32,873 nt of DNA, taken from assembly GCA_031263685.1 (NCBI GenBank), contig JAISFI010000350.1:1-32873 (forward strand), written 5' to 3'. The notes under the pieces were generated by a model, which did not search any database, had not been told where the DNA came from, and was given only the letters and a program-made list of their open reading frames with translations. Below are positions 25,661-32,873 of this stretch, one piece after another. The DNA comes from Dysgonamonadaceae bacterium (GTDB taxonomy: Bacteria; Bacteroidota; Bacteroidia; Bacteroidales; Azobacteroidaceae). Position numbers and translations under genes: made by a program. Position 1 is the stretch's first letter; every line of letters begins with the position of its first letter.

Positions 25661-27541
25661 ATGAAACACTCATATCATATATACAGACAGATTACTTCTC
25701 TTTTCCTGTTTATTTTTATGCTCTTCGGCGCCGCCTGTACGGAAACGTCCGAAGGTTTTCTGGAAAACAAGCAGGAAACGGAAACGCTGAAAGATATATT
25801 TTCCGACAGTTTGAAAACCATGCAGTTTCAGGCGGCTATCTATTGGAAGATTCCGGCCGTCGTTATGGGGCCGCAAGACCCGCGTTATTATCTTCAGTCG
25901 TTTTATGATTACGATTCGGCAACCGACAACGGACGGGAAAGCAGTACCGACCGCAAAAACTTTGCCGTCGCCTTTTCTAAAGCCGATTTTACGCAAGACG
26001 GTATCAATGCAAACTTCGAGAACTTTTTGCGTCCGTGGGTAGAAATGTACCAAAACATCCGCGTGTGTAACCAGTTTCTTGAAAACGTTTCCATAGCGCC
26101 GCTCTCGTCGACCAAGAAACAGGTACTGGAAGCTGAAACCCGCTTCTTGCGTGCTTTCTACTATTTTCATCTTTTACGCAACTGGGGTGGAATACCGCTG
26201 GTGGGCGACCGGATGCTGGATCCTTTTGTAGATCACGGTATCCCGCGGGCTACCTTTGAAACCACGGTGCAGTATATTGCCGATGAGTTTCATTATGCCA
26301 AAGACAATCTTCCTAAGATACAGGCTGGAAACGATTATGGACGTCCAACGAAAGGCGCTGCACTGGCCATGCTGGCAAAGCTTTATTGCTATGTAGCCAG
26401 TCCTTTATACAATGGGGGAAATGTCGGTACCGGCGAAAACCGCTTGCTGGTGGGGTATGACGACTATCAGCGCAGCCGCTGGGAAACAGCCAAAGCCGCC
26501 CTGGATTCTTTTTTCCTCTATAACCAGTCGGAAGGATTGTACGCCCTGCGCGTGCCCGAAGGAGACGATGATACGAAACCGGGCTATGGCTTTTATCTGG
26601 CCACCACTTCGCGGGTGAGCCGTGAACGCATCTGGATGTGGATTACCTACAACGGACATACCTGGCCGCACGAACAGTTGTTGCCCGCCTCGCGTACCGG
26701 ATTGGCCAAGGTAATGCCCTATCATGACTTGACGGAGGCTTTCCCTACCGATGATGGCGTGGATATTCGCGTGCGCAACGCCAATGGCGAATACAAAACC
26801 GTGCCGAATGAGTATAACGAAAATAACCGCCGTTACGACCGGTCACGCCCGTATGCCAACCGCGACCCGCGTTTTTACTACACTTTCCTCTACAATGATG
26901 CGAAGTGGGCGAAGTCGAAAGGCGAAACGCCCCAGCCGGTTTATACCTATCGCGGGGCTGCTTCGGACGGCATTTTTACCGGATCGACTTCTACCGGTTA
27001 TTATTTCGTAAAATTGTGCGTCGAAAATGTCACAGGAAAAGAAAGCGGAACAAGCGCCAGCGGGCAGGGAGAGGCTTTTATCCGTTACGCAGATATGTTG
27101 CTGATGTATGCCGAAGTATTGACGGAACTGGATGTAAACGCTTACCGCAGTGAGATAGAAGATCAAATCTTTCAAATCCGGCAGCGTGCAGGAATCACTC
27201 CGGGCAGCGATAACCGCTACGGTGTGCCGCAAAACATGAATCGGGAAGAAATGATCGCTTTTATCATCAATGAACGCAGAATAGAATTTGTGCTGGAAGC
27301 CGGCAACCGTTTTTGGGACTTGAAACGGCGCAAACTGTTCGAGAAGTTGAATAACGAATGGATGCACGCCGCCGTCTGGGAAAAAGCCGGTGATGATGAT
27401 GCGGGCAATCCGATTTTTGTTTGGTCTGTTCAAGCGTTGGAACAACATTTCTTCAACGTTCCGCGCATGTATCATTTTCCGATTCCATTGAAAGAGTATG
27501 AATCTTCGCACGGATCGTTGACACAGAATCCGGGATGGTAA
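25661..27541 (+). CDS. SusD/RagB-like surface lipoprotein (SusD2)
   Basis: The 626-residue protein has a lipoprotein signal (FMLFGAAC, lipid Cys26). SusD hallmarks are present: EAETRFLRAFYYFHLLRNWGG near 156-178, KGAALAMLAKLYCYVASPLYN near 230-250, YADMLLMYAEVLTELD near 475, and IINERRIEFVLEAGNRFWDLKRR near 535-557. It ends HGSLTQNPGW. It should cap SusC2 and bind the imported material. The differences from SusD1 in the middle region suggest a different ligand. The next gene starts 15 bp later. Confidence 0.93.
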   Translation: MKHSYHIYRQITSLFLFIFMLFGAACTETSEGFLENKQETETLKDIFSDSLKTMQFQAAIYWKIPAVVMGPQDPRYYLQSFYDYDSATDNGRESSTDRKNFAVAFSKADFTQDGINANFENFLRPWVEMYQNIRVCNQFLENVSIAPLSSTKKQVLEAETRFLRAFYYFHLLRNWGGIPLVGDRMLDPFVDHGIPRATFETTVQYIADEFHYAKDNLPKIQAGNDYGRPTKGAALAMLAKLYCYVASPLYNGGNVGTGENRLLVGYDDYQRSRWETAKAALDSFFLYNQSEGLYALRVPEGDDDTKPGYGFYLATTSRVSRERIWMWITYNGHTWPHEQLLPASRTGLAKVMPYHDLTEAFPTDDGVDIRVRNANGEYKTVPNEYNENNRRYDRSRPYANRDPRFYYTFLYNDAKWAKSKGETPQPVYTYRGAASDGIFTGSTSTGYYFVKLCVENVTGKESGTSASGQGEAFIRYADMLLMYAEVLTELDVNAYRSEIEDQIFQIRQRAGITPGSDNRYGVPQNMNREEMIAFIINERRIEFVLEAGNRFWDLKRRKLFEKLNNEWMHAAVWEKAGDDDAGNPIFVWSVQALEQHFFNVPRMYHFPIPLKEYESSHGSLTQNPGW

Positions 27542-27556
27542 TTAAACAACACAATC

Positions 27557-29032
27557 ATGTATACAATGAAATTAAAGTTAATGAAATTAATGTCAGAGAG
27601 ATTAATATTAAAAATAGCCTGCTGCTGCGGCCTTGCATTGCTTTGGAACGCCTGTCGGGAGGAATACTATACAGTGAATGATTCGTTTTACGACGATAAG
27701 GCGATTGAAGTGAAAAACCCCCTGATAGACGATACCCTGCGCATAGAACTTTACAATACAGACCTGATATCCATACAGGAGGTATCCCGTCCGGATATTG
27801 TATTCGATCCGAGAGCTTTTATTTATCAGGTAGAATACGACAGTATTCTGTCGGTTTCCGACGAAGGAGAAATCCAGCCGCAAAATAGAGGTGTTACGAA
27901 AATTTCGATTATCTTCCGTGCCAACGCCGCTATCGCCACTTCGATGGTAGTGGAAGTACATAAAGACTATCATGCGGTAGAACGCTTGCAAGTGCCTTCT
28001 GCTGTGTCCGGATTATTGGTAGAACAGGATTATACGCTGAATCTGAGTCCGTATATTATTGTATATCCGAGTTATGCCGACAATAAACAACTGCACTTCA
28101 GTCTGGATGCCGCTTCCCAAGCGTTTGCTTCCATTAGCGAAGACGGTGTGATCACCGGTATTGCACCCGGTCCGATTACTGTCCATGTTGTTTCCGACGA
28201 TAATCCGCAGGTGACTGCCGACGCACTGTTGAACGTGATTACTGAAATTGAAATTACCGACATAAAACTTCATGCCCAACTGGATAATATAACTTTAGGC
28301 CTGGACGAACAAATTGACCTGAATGTATTGACTTCGGTCACACCAGCCAATGTGAATGAGGTAAACAGGAGGCTGCACTTTGCCTTGACCGATGGTGCGG
28401 ATGCTGTTAGCCTGACCGACGGATTGCTTACCGCCGTCGGCGCCGGCGTGGCTCATCTGACGGTTTCCAGTAAGAATAATATCACCAAAACATTTACAAT
28501 CCATGTAGATGCGGCTAAAAAGGATTTGACCCGTGCATTCTGGACGGTAACAACTTCGGCTTCTTATTCAACGGGCTTGAATTACGTGGTGGACGGCACT
28601 ACCGGAAAACCGGAAGATATGTTTGATGACAACCCCGCTACCTTCCTTTCATTGGTGAAGTCCGGGAAAACCTATAATAATTCGGCCGGTCCGGCCTCCG
28701 GTGGATACAATCATTTTATTGTAGATATGAGAGTATCCTGCACGTTTAGCGCGATTAGATGGAATCACCGATCGGGCAATTCTTACAACTATTTGAGGAT
28801 TTGGGGGATTGATTTGGAAGGAAGTCCTGACGGCGAGAACTGGAGTATCATTCAACAGTCGGTTGCGATACCAATTAAAGAAGGAGCAGACGCCACCCGT
28901 TATGAAATCCCGTTGAACGCCGAACATACATATCGTTACGTAAAGGTAACGCTGACGCAATGGAGTGACAATTCCGGTGGATCTACCAGCGGAAGTACGA
29001 TGCAAATCGGAGAATTTGGATTGATTCGCTGA
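27557..29032 (+). CDS. Surface lipoprotein with Ig-like repeats and a discoidin-like domain
   Basis: The 491-residue protein carries a lipoprotein signal (LALLWNAC, Cys33). The start is unclear because ATGs at 27557, 27566, 27581 and 27590 are all in frame and keep the signal. Three Ig-like (BIG2-type) segments follow (about 55-135, 140-228, 233-318), each with a hydrophobic strand before a glycine turn (DEGEIQPQNRG, EDGVITGIAPG, TDGLLTAVGAG). A discoidin/F5-8C-like module ends the chain (about 325-491). It is placed as the surface glycan-binding protein normally found after susD. The end module looks homologous to the one in the M60 peptidase of the same locus. The ligand is unknown. Confidence 0.78.
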   Translation: MYTMKLKLMKLMSERLILKIACCCGLALLWNACREEYYTVNDSFYDDKAIEVKNPLIDDTLRIELYNTDLISIQEVSRPDIVFDPRAFIYQVEYDSILSVSDEGEIQPQNRGVTKISIIFRANAAIATSMVVEVHKDYHAVERLQVPSAVSGLLVEQDYTLNLSPYIIVYPSYADNKQLHFSLDAASQAFASISEDGVITGIAPGPITVHVVSDDNPQVTADALLNVITEIEITDIKLHAQLDNITLGLDEQIDLNVLTSVTPANVNEVNRRLHFALTDGADAVSLTDGLLTAVGAGVAHLTVSSKNNITKTFTIHVDAAKKDLTRAFWTVTTSASYSTGLNYVVDGTTGKPEDMFDDNPATFLSLVKSGKTYNNSAGPASGGYNHFIVDMRVSCTFSAIRWNHRSGNSYNYLRIWGIDLEGSPDGENWSIIQQSVAIPIKEGADATRYEIPLNAEHTYRYVKVTLTQWSDNSGGSTSGSTMQIGEFGLIR

Positions 29033-29056
29033 AAAGGATTGATTTGCTTAGCACGA

Positions 29057-29074
29057 CGTAGTCTGGAGACTACG
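29057..29074. repeat. Palindromic repeat, first copy of a dispersed family
   Basis: CGTAGTCT (29057-29064), GG, AGACTACG (29067-29074) is a perfect hairpin, followed by CCGAGCGAA. The same words GTAGTCTGGAGAC and GGAGACTACGCCGA recur near 32447 and 32603 in the 181-bp element. It is 25 bp after the lipoprotein stop and may also slow or stop transcription of the susC-susD operon. Confidence 0.7.
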
Positions 29075-29136
29075 CCGAGCGAAGAGCGAAAGACTGCGCC
29101 AAGCGAGGCGAAGTGAAAGAAATAAATGAAGAGCTT

Positions 29137-29311
29137 ATGTTACGTAAAAAAACATTGATAAACACGATGGTTGTACATGTGCATGTGCCACGGCAGCACA
29201 CGTGCATGTGCCACGGTAGCACACGTGCATGTGCCACGGCAGCACACGTGCATGTGCCGCGACAGCACACGTGCATGTGCCGCGACCGTGCAGGATGCTC
29301 TTGCGTAACAT
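29137..29311. repeat. Inverted repeat bracketing the 23-bp tandem array
   Basis: ATGTTACGTAA (29137-29147) and TTGCGTAACAT (29301-29311) are reverse complements except for one base. Together they enclose 153 bp that consists mainly of the tandem array. ATGAAGAG also occurs outside both arms in direct orientation (29126-29133, 29314-29321). The bracketed segment could be a small non-coding mobile unit, but no transposase gene is nearby. Confidence 0.55.
29176..29290. repeat. 23-bp tandem repeat array, five copies
   Basis: GCATGTGC occurs at 29181, 29204, 29227, 29250 and 29273, a constant 23-bp period. The unit is approximately CACGTGCATGTGCCACGGCAG, and the last two copies change CACGG to CGCGA. 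Each full unit contains a hairpin GCACA-CGTGCA-TGTGC. Since 23 is not a multiple of 3 and both strands are open, the reading frames across it are by-products of the repeat. It occupies most of the 332-bp gap before the beta-helix gene. Confidence 0.9.
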
Positions 29312-29364
29312 GAATGAAGAGTATATATGTTCTATTTTACAAACTATTAATTAATTAATGTCTT

Positions 29365-32313
29365 ATGAAAAAGTTATTCTTATTTTTATTGAGCATTATC
29401 CTTTCATTAGGATATGCCGGTGCACAAACCCGTTATTATGTGAACGGACAGACTGGAAGTAATTATGGACAGGGTGTATCGTGGGGTGATGCCTTTGCAG
29501 AGCTTACAACGGCTTATGATATGGCTGTTGCTGGCGATGAAATTTGGATTGCCGGAGGCGAATATGATGGTATCTACACAATCATAGATGGGGTAAATAT
29601 TTACGGCAGTTTTGCCGGTACGGAAACCTCTATCGATGAACGTGAAAAAGTAACGGACGGCGAAGCTTGGGAATTTGCTCATCCTACGGTGTTGACCAGT
29701 AGCTCCGGTGGATATATTTTTACTACATCCGCAGCAGGAACCAGTATTTTTGACGGTCTTACACTAAAAGGCACCGAAGGTGTTACCTCCGGCAATAAAG
29801 GTTTTAATATTGCGAATGGAGGTAATAATAAAGGATACACCATTCGGAATTGCATCATTCGGGATTTCAATTCAGCGCATGATGGCGGTGGTCTGAATAT
29901 CCGGGCGAAAACCGAAATTGCAAACTGTTTGATCACCAATAATACAGCGAACAAAGGTGGTGGCGCTTATTTGGATTGTACAACGATACACCATTGTAAA
30001 ATTACCAACAACAGCGCAGCTACCACTGCCTCAGAGCCTCTAAACAGTGGCGTCGGTGGTGGCGGTGGTCTGTTGATGGCCAATACAGCGCCCGGTTGTG
30101 TCGCTTATAATTGCTGGATAGAAAGGAATACGGCTTCTTTTGGCGGAGGACTTGTGGTTCGCGCCGGCTCAAAAGCCTACAATTGTATTATTGTCAATAA
30201 CACAGCCAGTCAATCGGGCGGAGGCCTTGCCTTCGACCAGCGAGATAATGGAGGTGCGGTTTTCAATGTAACGATAGCAAATAACACCGCTCAACACATC
30301 GATGGTTCCGGAGGTATCTGTTTTTCTGCCGACGCTGCCAACCGGAAACAGGATGTCTACAATTCCATCCTTTACAAGAACAAGAATGGATCCGGAGAGG
30401 TGATCAATCTCGGTATCTTTTTGTCGAAAGCAGAAGCTTCCACGAATCATTATTTCATGAATAATATCCTTGACGACCCGGAAAATTATTTGTTATTTAT
30501 TGATGAAAGCTGTATTAATGAGTCGAATGGGACGAATTTGTTTGAAGATGAAGTAAGCTACGTTACAAAACCCGGATTCCCCGGCCAAAATAAAGGGCTT
30601 GTTACTACCGACCTGCCGGCCGAAGATATAACTGGAAAAGCTCGTGTAATAAAAAATATAGTGGATATAGGCCCGTATGAAATGGAAGAAAAAGAACAGG
30701 TTATTCTCCCCAATAGTCAAGGCGTTATTTTTGTCGACCTGAACACAACAGTTAGCGATGACCCGTATGTAATCGAAGAAATCGGCTCCACATGGGCTAC
30801 GGCGGTTGCTTCTTTTGCTACAGCCTTGAGCGGTGCGTTGAAATATCAGGCGGAAAACCCGGAAGCAAGCTTGCAATTGTGGTTTAAAGCCGGTACTTAC
30901 GAAAATATCTCCATCGAACTGAAAGATGGCATTTCGCTTTATGGTGGATTCGCCGGCACGGAAACCACTCTTGCCGAACGTACCAAAGGGAATAAACCCT
31001 GGATTTATACCCATGAAACTGTTTTACAAGGCGTTGGCAGAGATCGTACTGCCGGAAGCGACTTGATCTCGTCTACTGCGGTATTGAAACAGGCAGCCGA
31101 ATTTACTTCTCCGGTAGTTATAGACGGATTTACGATTACCAATGGCGAGCATGGTGTAAGTTTCATTAGCGGAGGGAATACAACGCTTTGTAACTCTATT
31201 ATCAGAGAAAACGGTAATGCGGATGCTACAACGACAAGCAGTACGGGTGCTACCGGTATCGATGGCGGCGGTATTGCTATCCGTGGCGGAACATTCGTGG
31301 TTAAAGACTGTTTGATAGAAAATAACCGTGCTAAAAACGGTGGTGGTATCATCATCGCGAATGATGCTCCTTCTCTTGTAGAAAGATGTACGATACGGGA
31401 TAATAAAGCGCTGACAACTATCTCCGGAGATGGTGTAATGTATAACTTTATAGAATCCAGCACCTCTGTTTTCGGTTGGGGTGGCGGCGTCTTCAATCAG
31501 GGCGGCGCTGTTAACAACTGTTTGATTGAGGGTAACGAATCTTTTGCCGGTGGCGGAATCCTCGTTCGTGACGACCTGTCTCAATACAATAACTGTATTA
31601 TTGTCAACAATAAAGCGATCTTTGGCGGTGGCGTCGGATATGATTCTCGCGGCGGGAACGTATCTGCCAATGCCGGTATATACAATGCATTGATAGCTGA
31701 TAATATGGTACTGCCTGCATCGTACTATGCCGACTATCTGACAAATGGCGCTGTTCCGGAAACAACGGCCGGATTGTGCGCAGGCGCTTATTTTACTTCT
31801 CAGGGACAAGTGATCTATAACTCCATCTTTACAGGAAATAAAGATGCAAATCAAACTATTTCCATCACTCATGCTTTGCATGATTATGATGCCTCGTTGA
31901 AGTATGCTATCGTGGATGATGAACAGATCTCCCTGAGTGATGGTACGCTGGATGTATCTCCGTCGTCAATTACTTACGATGCCGACTGGAGAATCACATC
32001 TACCGGTTTCCCCGGACGCAATGCTGGGTATGGCGGAGATGAGATGACAGGCGGAAATCCGACAACAACGGATTATGCCGGTAACGTCAGGGTACATGAA
32101 GGATCCATAGATATAGGTCCTTATGAAATAGACGCTCCTTCGCAGTCTTCTATCAATCGTCCAACCGACGATGTACAGGGAACAGTCATTGACGTTCGCT
32201 ATTATAACTTGCAAGGTATCGAAATTGCTGAACCTGTTCGCGGTGAAATTTATATCGAAAAGAAAATATATGATACGAGAGAGGTTGTGATAGGGAAACG
32301 GTTGAAGAACTGA
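29365..32313 (+). CDS. Large secreted right-handed parallel beta-helix protein, internally duplicated
   Basis: The 982-residue protein has a signal peptide ending near residue 20 (GYAGAQ). It is made of two related halves. Each starts with a YVN/FVD segment and SWGDAF or STWATA, then GSFAGTET (about 81-88) or GGFAGTET (about 527-534), runs through short repeats such as NCLITNNTANKGGG, and closes with DIGPYE (about 434-439 and 916-921). This is the pattern of pectate-lyase-like beta-helix surface proteins with no obvious catalytic residues. The last 40 residues (YYNLQGIEI, then GEIYIEKK) resemble the end of a type A sorting domain without its YPNP strand. It could bind or cut a polysaccharide, or serve as an adhesin. 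It lies after the SusCD operon but behind the repeat array, so it may be transcribed separately. Confidence 0.75.
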   Translation: MKKLFLFLLSIILSLGYAGAQTRYYVNGQTGSNYGQGVSWGDAFAELTTAYDMAVAGDEIWIAGGEYDGIYTIIDGVNIYGSFAGTETSIDEREKVTDGEAWEFAHPTVLTSSSGGYIFTTSAAGTSIFDGLTLKGTEGVTSGNKGFNIANGGNNKGYTIRNCIIRDFNSAHDGGGLNIRAKTEIANCLITNNTANKGGGAYLDCTTIHHCKITNNSAATTASEPLNSGVGGGGGLLMANTAPGCVAYNCWIERNTASFGGGLVVRAGSKAYNCIIVNNTASQSGGGLAFDQRDNGGAVFNVTIANNTAQHIDGSGGICFSADAANRKQDVYNSILYKNKNGSGEVINLGIFLSKAEASTNHYFMNNILDDPENYLLFIDESCINESNGTNLFEDEVSYVTKPGFPGQNKGLVTTDLPAEDITGKARVIKNIVDIGPYEMEEKEQVILPNSQGVIFVDLNTTVSDDPYVIEEIGSTWATAVASFATALSGALKYQAENPEASLQLWFKAGTYENISIELKDGISLYGGFAGTETTLAERTKGNKPWIYTHETVLQGVGRDRTAGSDLISSTAVLKQAAEFTSPVVIDGFTITNGEHGVSFISGGNTTLCNSIIRENGNADATTTSSTGATGIDGGGIAIRGGTFVVKDCLIENNRAKNGGGIIIANDAPSLVERCTIRDNKALTTISGDGVMYNFIESSTSVFGWGGGVFNQGGAVNNCLIEGNESFAGGGILVRDDLSQYNNCIIVNNKAIFGGGVGYDSRGGNVSANAGIYNALIADNMVLPASYYADYLTNGAVPETTAGLCAGAYFTSQGQVIYNSIFTGNKDANQTISITHALHDYDASLKYAIVDDEQISLSDGTLDVSPSSITYDADWRITSTGFPGRNAGYGGDEMTGGNPTTTDYAGNVRVHEGSIDIGPYEIDAPSQSSINRPTDDVQGTVIDVRYYNLQGIEIAEPVRGEIYIEKKIYDTREVVIGKRLKN

Positions 32314-32401
32314 GAACTGATAGTTAAGACCTAAAAGCTAAGGGTTAAAACTTAAGAGTTGGCTGCCGCAGGCATATATAAGAATTATGGATTCCAGCAG
32401 C

Positions 32402-32416
32402 AGGGCTTTCAGCCCT
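32402..32416. repeat. Small hairpin after the beta-helix gene
   Basis: AGGGCT (32402-32407), TTC, AGCCCT (32411-32416) forms a 6-bp hairpin 88 bp after the stop codon. It lacks a T run, so termination is doubtful. The remaining sequence from 32314 to 32437 shows no gene. Confidence 0.4.
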
Positions 32417-32437
32417 TAACTTGATGACACTGGTCTC

Positions 32438-32618
32438 CGTTCGGCGTAGTCTGGAGACCAATGTCGTCAATTTAGAAATCGTCTCCCGTCAGTGCGAGCG
32501 AAGCGAAGCAATCCAGTTAAGACATACACTATGGATTGCTTCAGGCTTCGCTTTCGCAATGACGAACCTGTATTTCACGCTTAAGTTGACGACATTGATC
32601 TGGAGACTACGCCGAACG
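32438..32618. mobile_element. 181-bp MITE-like element with 36-bp terminal inverted repeats and a nested repeat
   Basis: The left end (32438-32473) and the right end (32583-32618) are reverse complements over 36 bp with four mismatches; the outer 15 bp (CGTTCGGCGTAGTCT) are exact. Inside, a second inverted pair runs from CGTCAGTGCGAGCGAAGCG to the reverse of TTCGCTTTCGCAATGACG, with GAAGCAATCC and GGATTGCTTC facing each other. The inner motif is the widespread bacterial repeat of the form GTCATTGCGAGCGAAGCGAA. No transposase is encoded; the short frames across it are by-products. The two layers suggest one repeat inserted in another. Confidence 0.7.
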
Positions 32619-32620
32619 AG

Positions 32621-32695
32621 GTTAGCATCCTGCAGGACGCTATCCGCCTGAATCCGCAGGATACGCATGCACATTATTATCTCGGCAATTTCCTT
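32621..32695 (+). pseudogene. Fragment of a tetratricopeptide-repeat (TPR) gene
   Basis: In one + frame this stretch reads VSILQDAIRLNPQDTHAHYY and then LGNFL, a near-ideal TPR helix pair (A-x-x-LNP-x-D-x-x-A-H-x-x-LG-N). The frame starts at the right edge of the MITE-like element and turns to unrelated sequence at about 32696, so both ends of the gene are missing. DUF5107/TPR proteins carry this wording, but 25 residues do not settle the parent gene. The same DNA is read on the other strand as the last codons of the efflux adaptor. Confidence 0.55.
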
Positions 32696-32873
32696 TCAAC
32701 TCGTTATAGATTAAAAGCTGGTTGCGACTTACGATTTCTTCGCCGGCGTGCAGACCTTCCGAAATGTAGGTCAGTCCGTTGTGATTGTCGAAGGGGATGA
32801 TTTCGCGGATGGCAAAGTCGCGGTCGCCCGTCACTACGTAGTAGCGGTCGTTGTCGAAAATGACGGCATCGTC
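32640..32873 (-). CDS. C-terminal end of an RND efflux periplasmic adaptor (partial)
   Basis: The frame is open to the window edge and ends at a TAG at 32640, giving at least 77 residues. It reads AVIFDNDRYYVVTGDRDFAI, continues through YISEGLHAGEEIVSRNQLL, and reaches IYNELKGN. This is the usual end of the membrane-fusion (HlyD/CusB-like) adaptor of a Bacteroidetes RND efflux pump, which bridges the inner-membrane pump and outer-membrane channel. The last 15 residues (CRDNNVHAYPADSGG) do not resemble an adaptor end and come from DNA that encodes the TPR fragment on the other strand, so the natural stop codon has probably been replaced by a rearrangement. Confidence 0.6.
   Translation of the reverse strand, partial: DDAVIFDNDRYYVVTGDRDFAIREIIPFDNHNGLTYISEGLHAGEEIVSRNQLLIYNELKGNCRDNNVHAYPADSGG

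Noticed and set aside
29176-29290. CRISPR array
   Set aside because: The 23-bp units are contiguous with no spacers; no cas genes are nearby.
29070-29313. Open frames on both strands over the 23-bp array (Cys/His-rich peptides)
   Set aside because: The period is not a multiple of three, both strands are open, and the residues simply repeat the DNA unit; no start signal or homologue pattern is visible.
32421-32674. Short frames over the 181-bp element
   Set aside because: They translate the repeat (words such as CERSEAIQ and its counterpart), a well-known artefact of this type of intergenic repeat.

Overview
The window comes from a Gram-negative Bacteroidota genome, most likely order Bacteroidales. 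Four things point there: two SusC/SusD pairs, a type IX secretion sorting domain on a secreted peptidase, several close matches to the Bacteroidetes promoter (TTTG, about 20 nt, TAnnTTTG), and AT-rich starts without Shine-Dalgarno sequences in the nutrient-uptake genes. I cannot name the genus.

Positions 1-4193 look like the end of a prophage on the + strand: the tail of an unknown gene, a holin, a 33-residue membrane peptide, a large tail protein, a DUF5675 protein and a lipoprotein built like a one-piece spanin. These genes form a plausible late/lysis block and, unlike the rest of the window, several carry strong Shine-Dalgarno sequences. The block stops about 180 bp before the 3' end of a tRNA-Ser(CGA) gene on the - strand, a classic place for phage integration. 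A perfect inverted repeat lies between them.

Positions 4377-13833 hold chromosomal genes. On the - strand are tRNA-Ser, a malic enzyme fused to a phosphotransacetylase-like domain (maeB), glutamate 5-kinase (proB) and a secreted DUF1343 (NamZ-type, exo-N-acetylmuramidase) protein. On the + strand are an HD-domain protein, an LptD-like outer-membrane LPS assembly protein and an HU-like/DUF4469 protein ending in a strong terminator. A 22-bp tandem repeat array follows.

Positions 14142-32313 form a nutrient-acquisition locus on the + strand: a GH105 unsaturated glycuronyl hydrolase, an M60-like zinc peptidase with a discoidin-like module and a T9SS sorting domain, SusC1-SusD1-SusC2-SusD2, a surface lipoprotein carrying the same discoidin-like module, and, after a 23-bp tandem repeat array, a large beta-helix surface protein. 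The six genes from the peptidase to the lipoprotein are separated by 13-26 bp and are probably one operon. The content suggests a system for glycoprotein or acidic-glycan material: the peptidase would cut the protein, the SusCD pairs would import pieces, and GH105 would remove unsaturated uronic acids. SusC1 is unusual because it lacks the usual N-terminal extension and has a degenerate plug.

Positions 32314-32873 are a scrambled region: a 181-bp element with 36-bp imperfect terminal inverted repeats and a second inverted repeat nested inside, a broken TPR gene fragment, and the 3' end of an efflux adaptor gene on the opposite strand. This looks like a rearrangement junction, or possibly an assembly join.
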